DNA of 64,000 nucleotides. Source: Pseudomonadota bacterium (lineage in GTDB: Bacteria; Pseudomonadota; Alphaproteobacteria; Sneathiellales; Sneathiellaceae). Position numbers and translations under genes: made by a program. The notes below the pieces were generated by a model, which was not told the DNA's origin, made no database searches, and was given only the letters and a program-made list of their open reading frames with translations. Positions within the stretch are counted from its first letter, which is position 1, and each line of letters opens with the position of its first letter. Of this stretch, positions 63,243 through 64,000 are shown piece after piece. Where the stretch lies: positions 62,001 through 126,000 of the forward strand of contig JANSXH010000010.1 in NCBI GenBank assembly GCA_024743055.1, in the 5' to 3' direction.

Positions 63243-64000
63243 ATGCTAAAATCAATCGCCCGGTTTTTCTTGATTTTGCTGCTATCGGCGGCCGCTTTCT
63301 TCCTGTTGTCAGACTTGTATTTCTCTTATGGAATGTCGATCATTGGTGGGGCGGATGCTGCACCTCTGCTTATCCTGGCCTTGCTCGTTGTTCTTTCATT
63401 GATAGTAGGCACTATAGTTTCAAAACTAATTCGGCATGTTATCTGGCCGAGGAGCAGGGTCGTTGCGAGTGCTCTAGTTTTATTGTCGACAGTCGCTCTG
63501 GGTTGGCAGGTCCTGCAGTTTAGCGGCTTCGGAACCGCTGCTGCGCCCTCTCAAGTAGTGGTGGCAAAGCCCATAGTGCCGACCATGCCGTCAAAGCCAA
63601 CTACCGGGGCAGTCAAAAAGCCAAGTTCAAAGGCTCCCACTGTTACTAAAAAACCAAGTACGGCCGGAAAGGTAACGACGAAGCCAACGGCGAAGAAAAA
63701 GAACGGTATTTTTAGTAAGGCCAAGAACGCCGTAAAAAAAGGTGTTAGCACTGTTAAGAAATCCGCGAAGAAAATAACTGGCACACTCTCGGGGCAAGGT
63801 TCAAAATCAGCAACTGTTAAACCCAAACCATCACCACAACCCGTAAAACAAGGCGCAACAGCTTCCCCCTTTAGGCCAGATGATGGATATCCTGTGTTCC
63901 CGGATAATCCGCCGATTGCGTCGGCCCGGGAGGTTATTCCCAATCGGTTTTTTCTAAAGGAAGGGGAGCCCAATCCTACTTTGAAGCAGGTTTCCGACAA
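63243..64000 (+). CDS. Partial membrane protein with Lys/Pro/Thr-rich region
   Basis: A frame open from ATG 63243 to the window edge (252 codons, no stop). GGGGGA lies upstream of the ATG. Three hydrophobic segments occur at about residues 5-24, 40-62 and 72-92. Residues about 100-205 are low-complexity and rich in Lys, Pro, Thr, Ser and Ala, including KKKNGIFSKAKNAVKKG. A less biased part begins near 210 (RPDDGYPVFPDNPP). I do not recognise the family. A 149-codon frame on the other strand is its shadow. Confidence 0.7.
   Translation, partial: MLKSIARFFLILLLSAAAFFLLSDLYFSYGMSIIGGADAAPLLILALLVVLSLIVGTIVSKLIRHVIWPRSRVVASALVLLSTVALGWQVLQFSGFGTAAAPSQVVVAKPIVPTMPSKPTTGAVKKPSSKAPTVTKKPSTAGKVTTKPTAKKKNGIFSKAKNAVKKGVSTVKKSAKKITGTLSGQGSKSATVKPKPSPQPVKQGATASPFRPDDGYPVFPDNPPIASAREVIPNRFFLKEGEPNPTLKQVSD

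Noticed and set aside
63551..64000. 149-codon frame on the minus strand, open at the edge
   Set aside because: It is rich in Phe and Val because it is antisense to a Lys/Pro/Thr-rich coding region that starts at 63243.

Overview
The window looks like the chromosome of an alphaproteobacterium. The best evidence is at the right end: murA, a DUF2948 gene, short-form hisG, hisD, a UPF0262 gene, a low-Mr phosphatase, infA, maf, an RNase E/G gene and yacG all lie on the minus strand, an arrangement typical of that class. The mix of C-P lyase, several branched-chain-type ABC importers and many acyl-CoA/amide catabolic genes suggests a marine, Sneathiella-like lineage; that placement is an inference. 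No IS element, prophage, integrase, rRNA operon or CRISPR array was seen.

Layout. (1) 0.6-10.6 kb: a complete phosphonate system. phnGHIJKLMN runs rightward and faces phnC-phnD-phnE plus a 2H-phosphoesterase gene running leftward. phnC has a very good tandem Pho box and phnG a weaker one, so both arms are probably phosphate-starvation genes. No phnP is present; the 2H protein is the candidate replacement. (2) 10.6-12.7 kb: a quinone-oxidoreductase-like gene behind a LysR regulator, then a tiny basic protein. (3) 12.9-24.1 kb: a LuxR-type receptor without a luxI partner, divergent from a branched-chain-type ABC importer whose LivM subunit is fused to an alpha/beta hydrolase. Tail-to-tail with it is a second importer with a LivH-LivM fusion. 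(4) 24.4-32.1 kb: an MFS transporter, an ArsB/NhaD-like permease, a lipase-like hydrolase, a short PlsB-like acyltransferase, an acyl-CoA dehydrogenase, an SDR and an NMT1/THI5-like binding protein that lacks a signal peptide. (5) 32.1-38.7 kb: an A+T-rich capsule segment (kdsD/kpsF, a glycosyltransferase, a Capsule_synth protein, kpsC) without export genes.

(6) 38.8-51.7 kb: a catabolic and envelope stretch (amidase, haloacid dehalogenase, gamma-glutamyltransferase-like, TauD-like dioxygenase, nitronate monooxygenase, OmpW, two-domain VOC protein, acyl-CoA dehydrogenase, PmtA-like methyltransferase, SH3 lipoprotein, sterol-desaturase-type protein, metallophosphoesterase). (7) 52.0-60.9 kb: tRNA-Phe, the housekeeping cluster, dcd and tRNA-Thr. 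(8) 61.2-64.0 kb: a prolyl-iminopeptidase-like hydrolase, an SDR, a 36-residue lipoprotein and a membrane protein running off the window.

The most interesting candidate is the LuxR/ABC importer/hydrolase unit at 12.9-19.4 kb. It looks like a sense, import and cleave module: the receptor keeps every residue expected of an acyl-homoserine-lactone binder, and the permease itself carries the hydrolase. The second is the 2H phosphoesterase in the C-P lyase locus. A third, smaller pattern is that each of the three ABC operons has a hairpin directly after its binding-protein gene.
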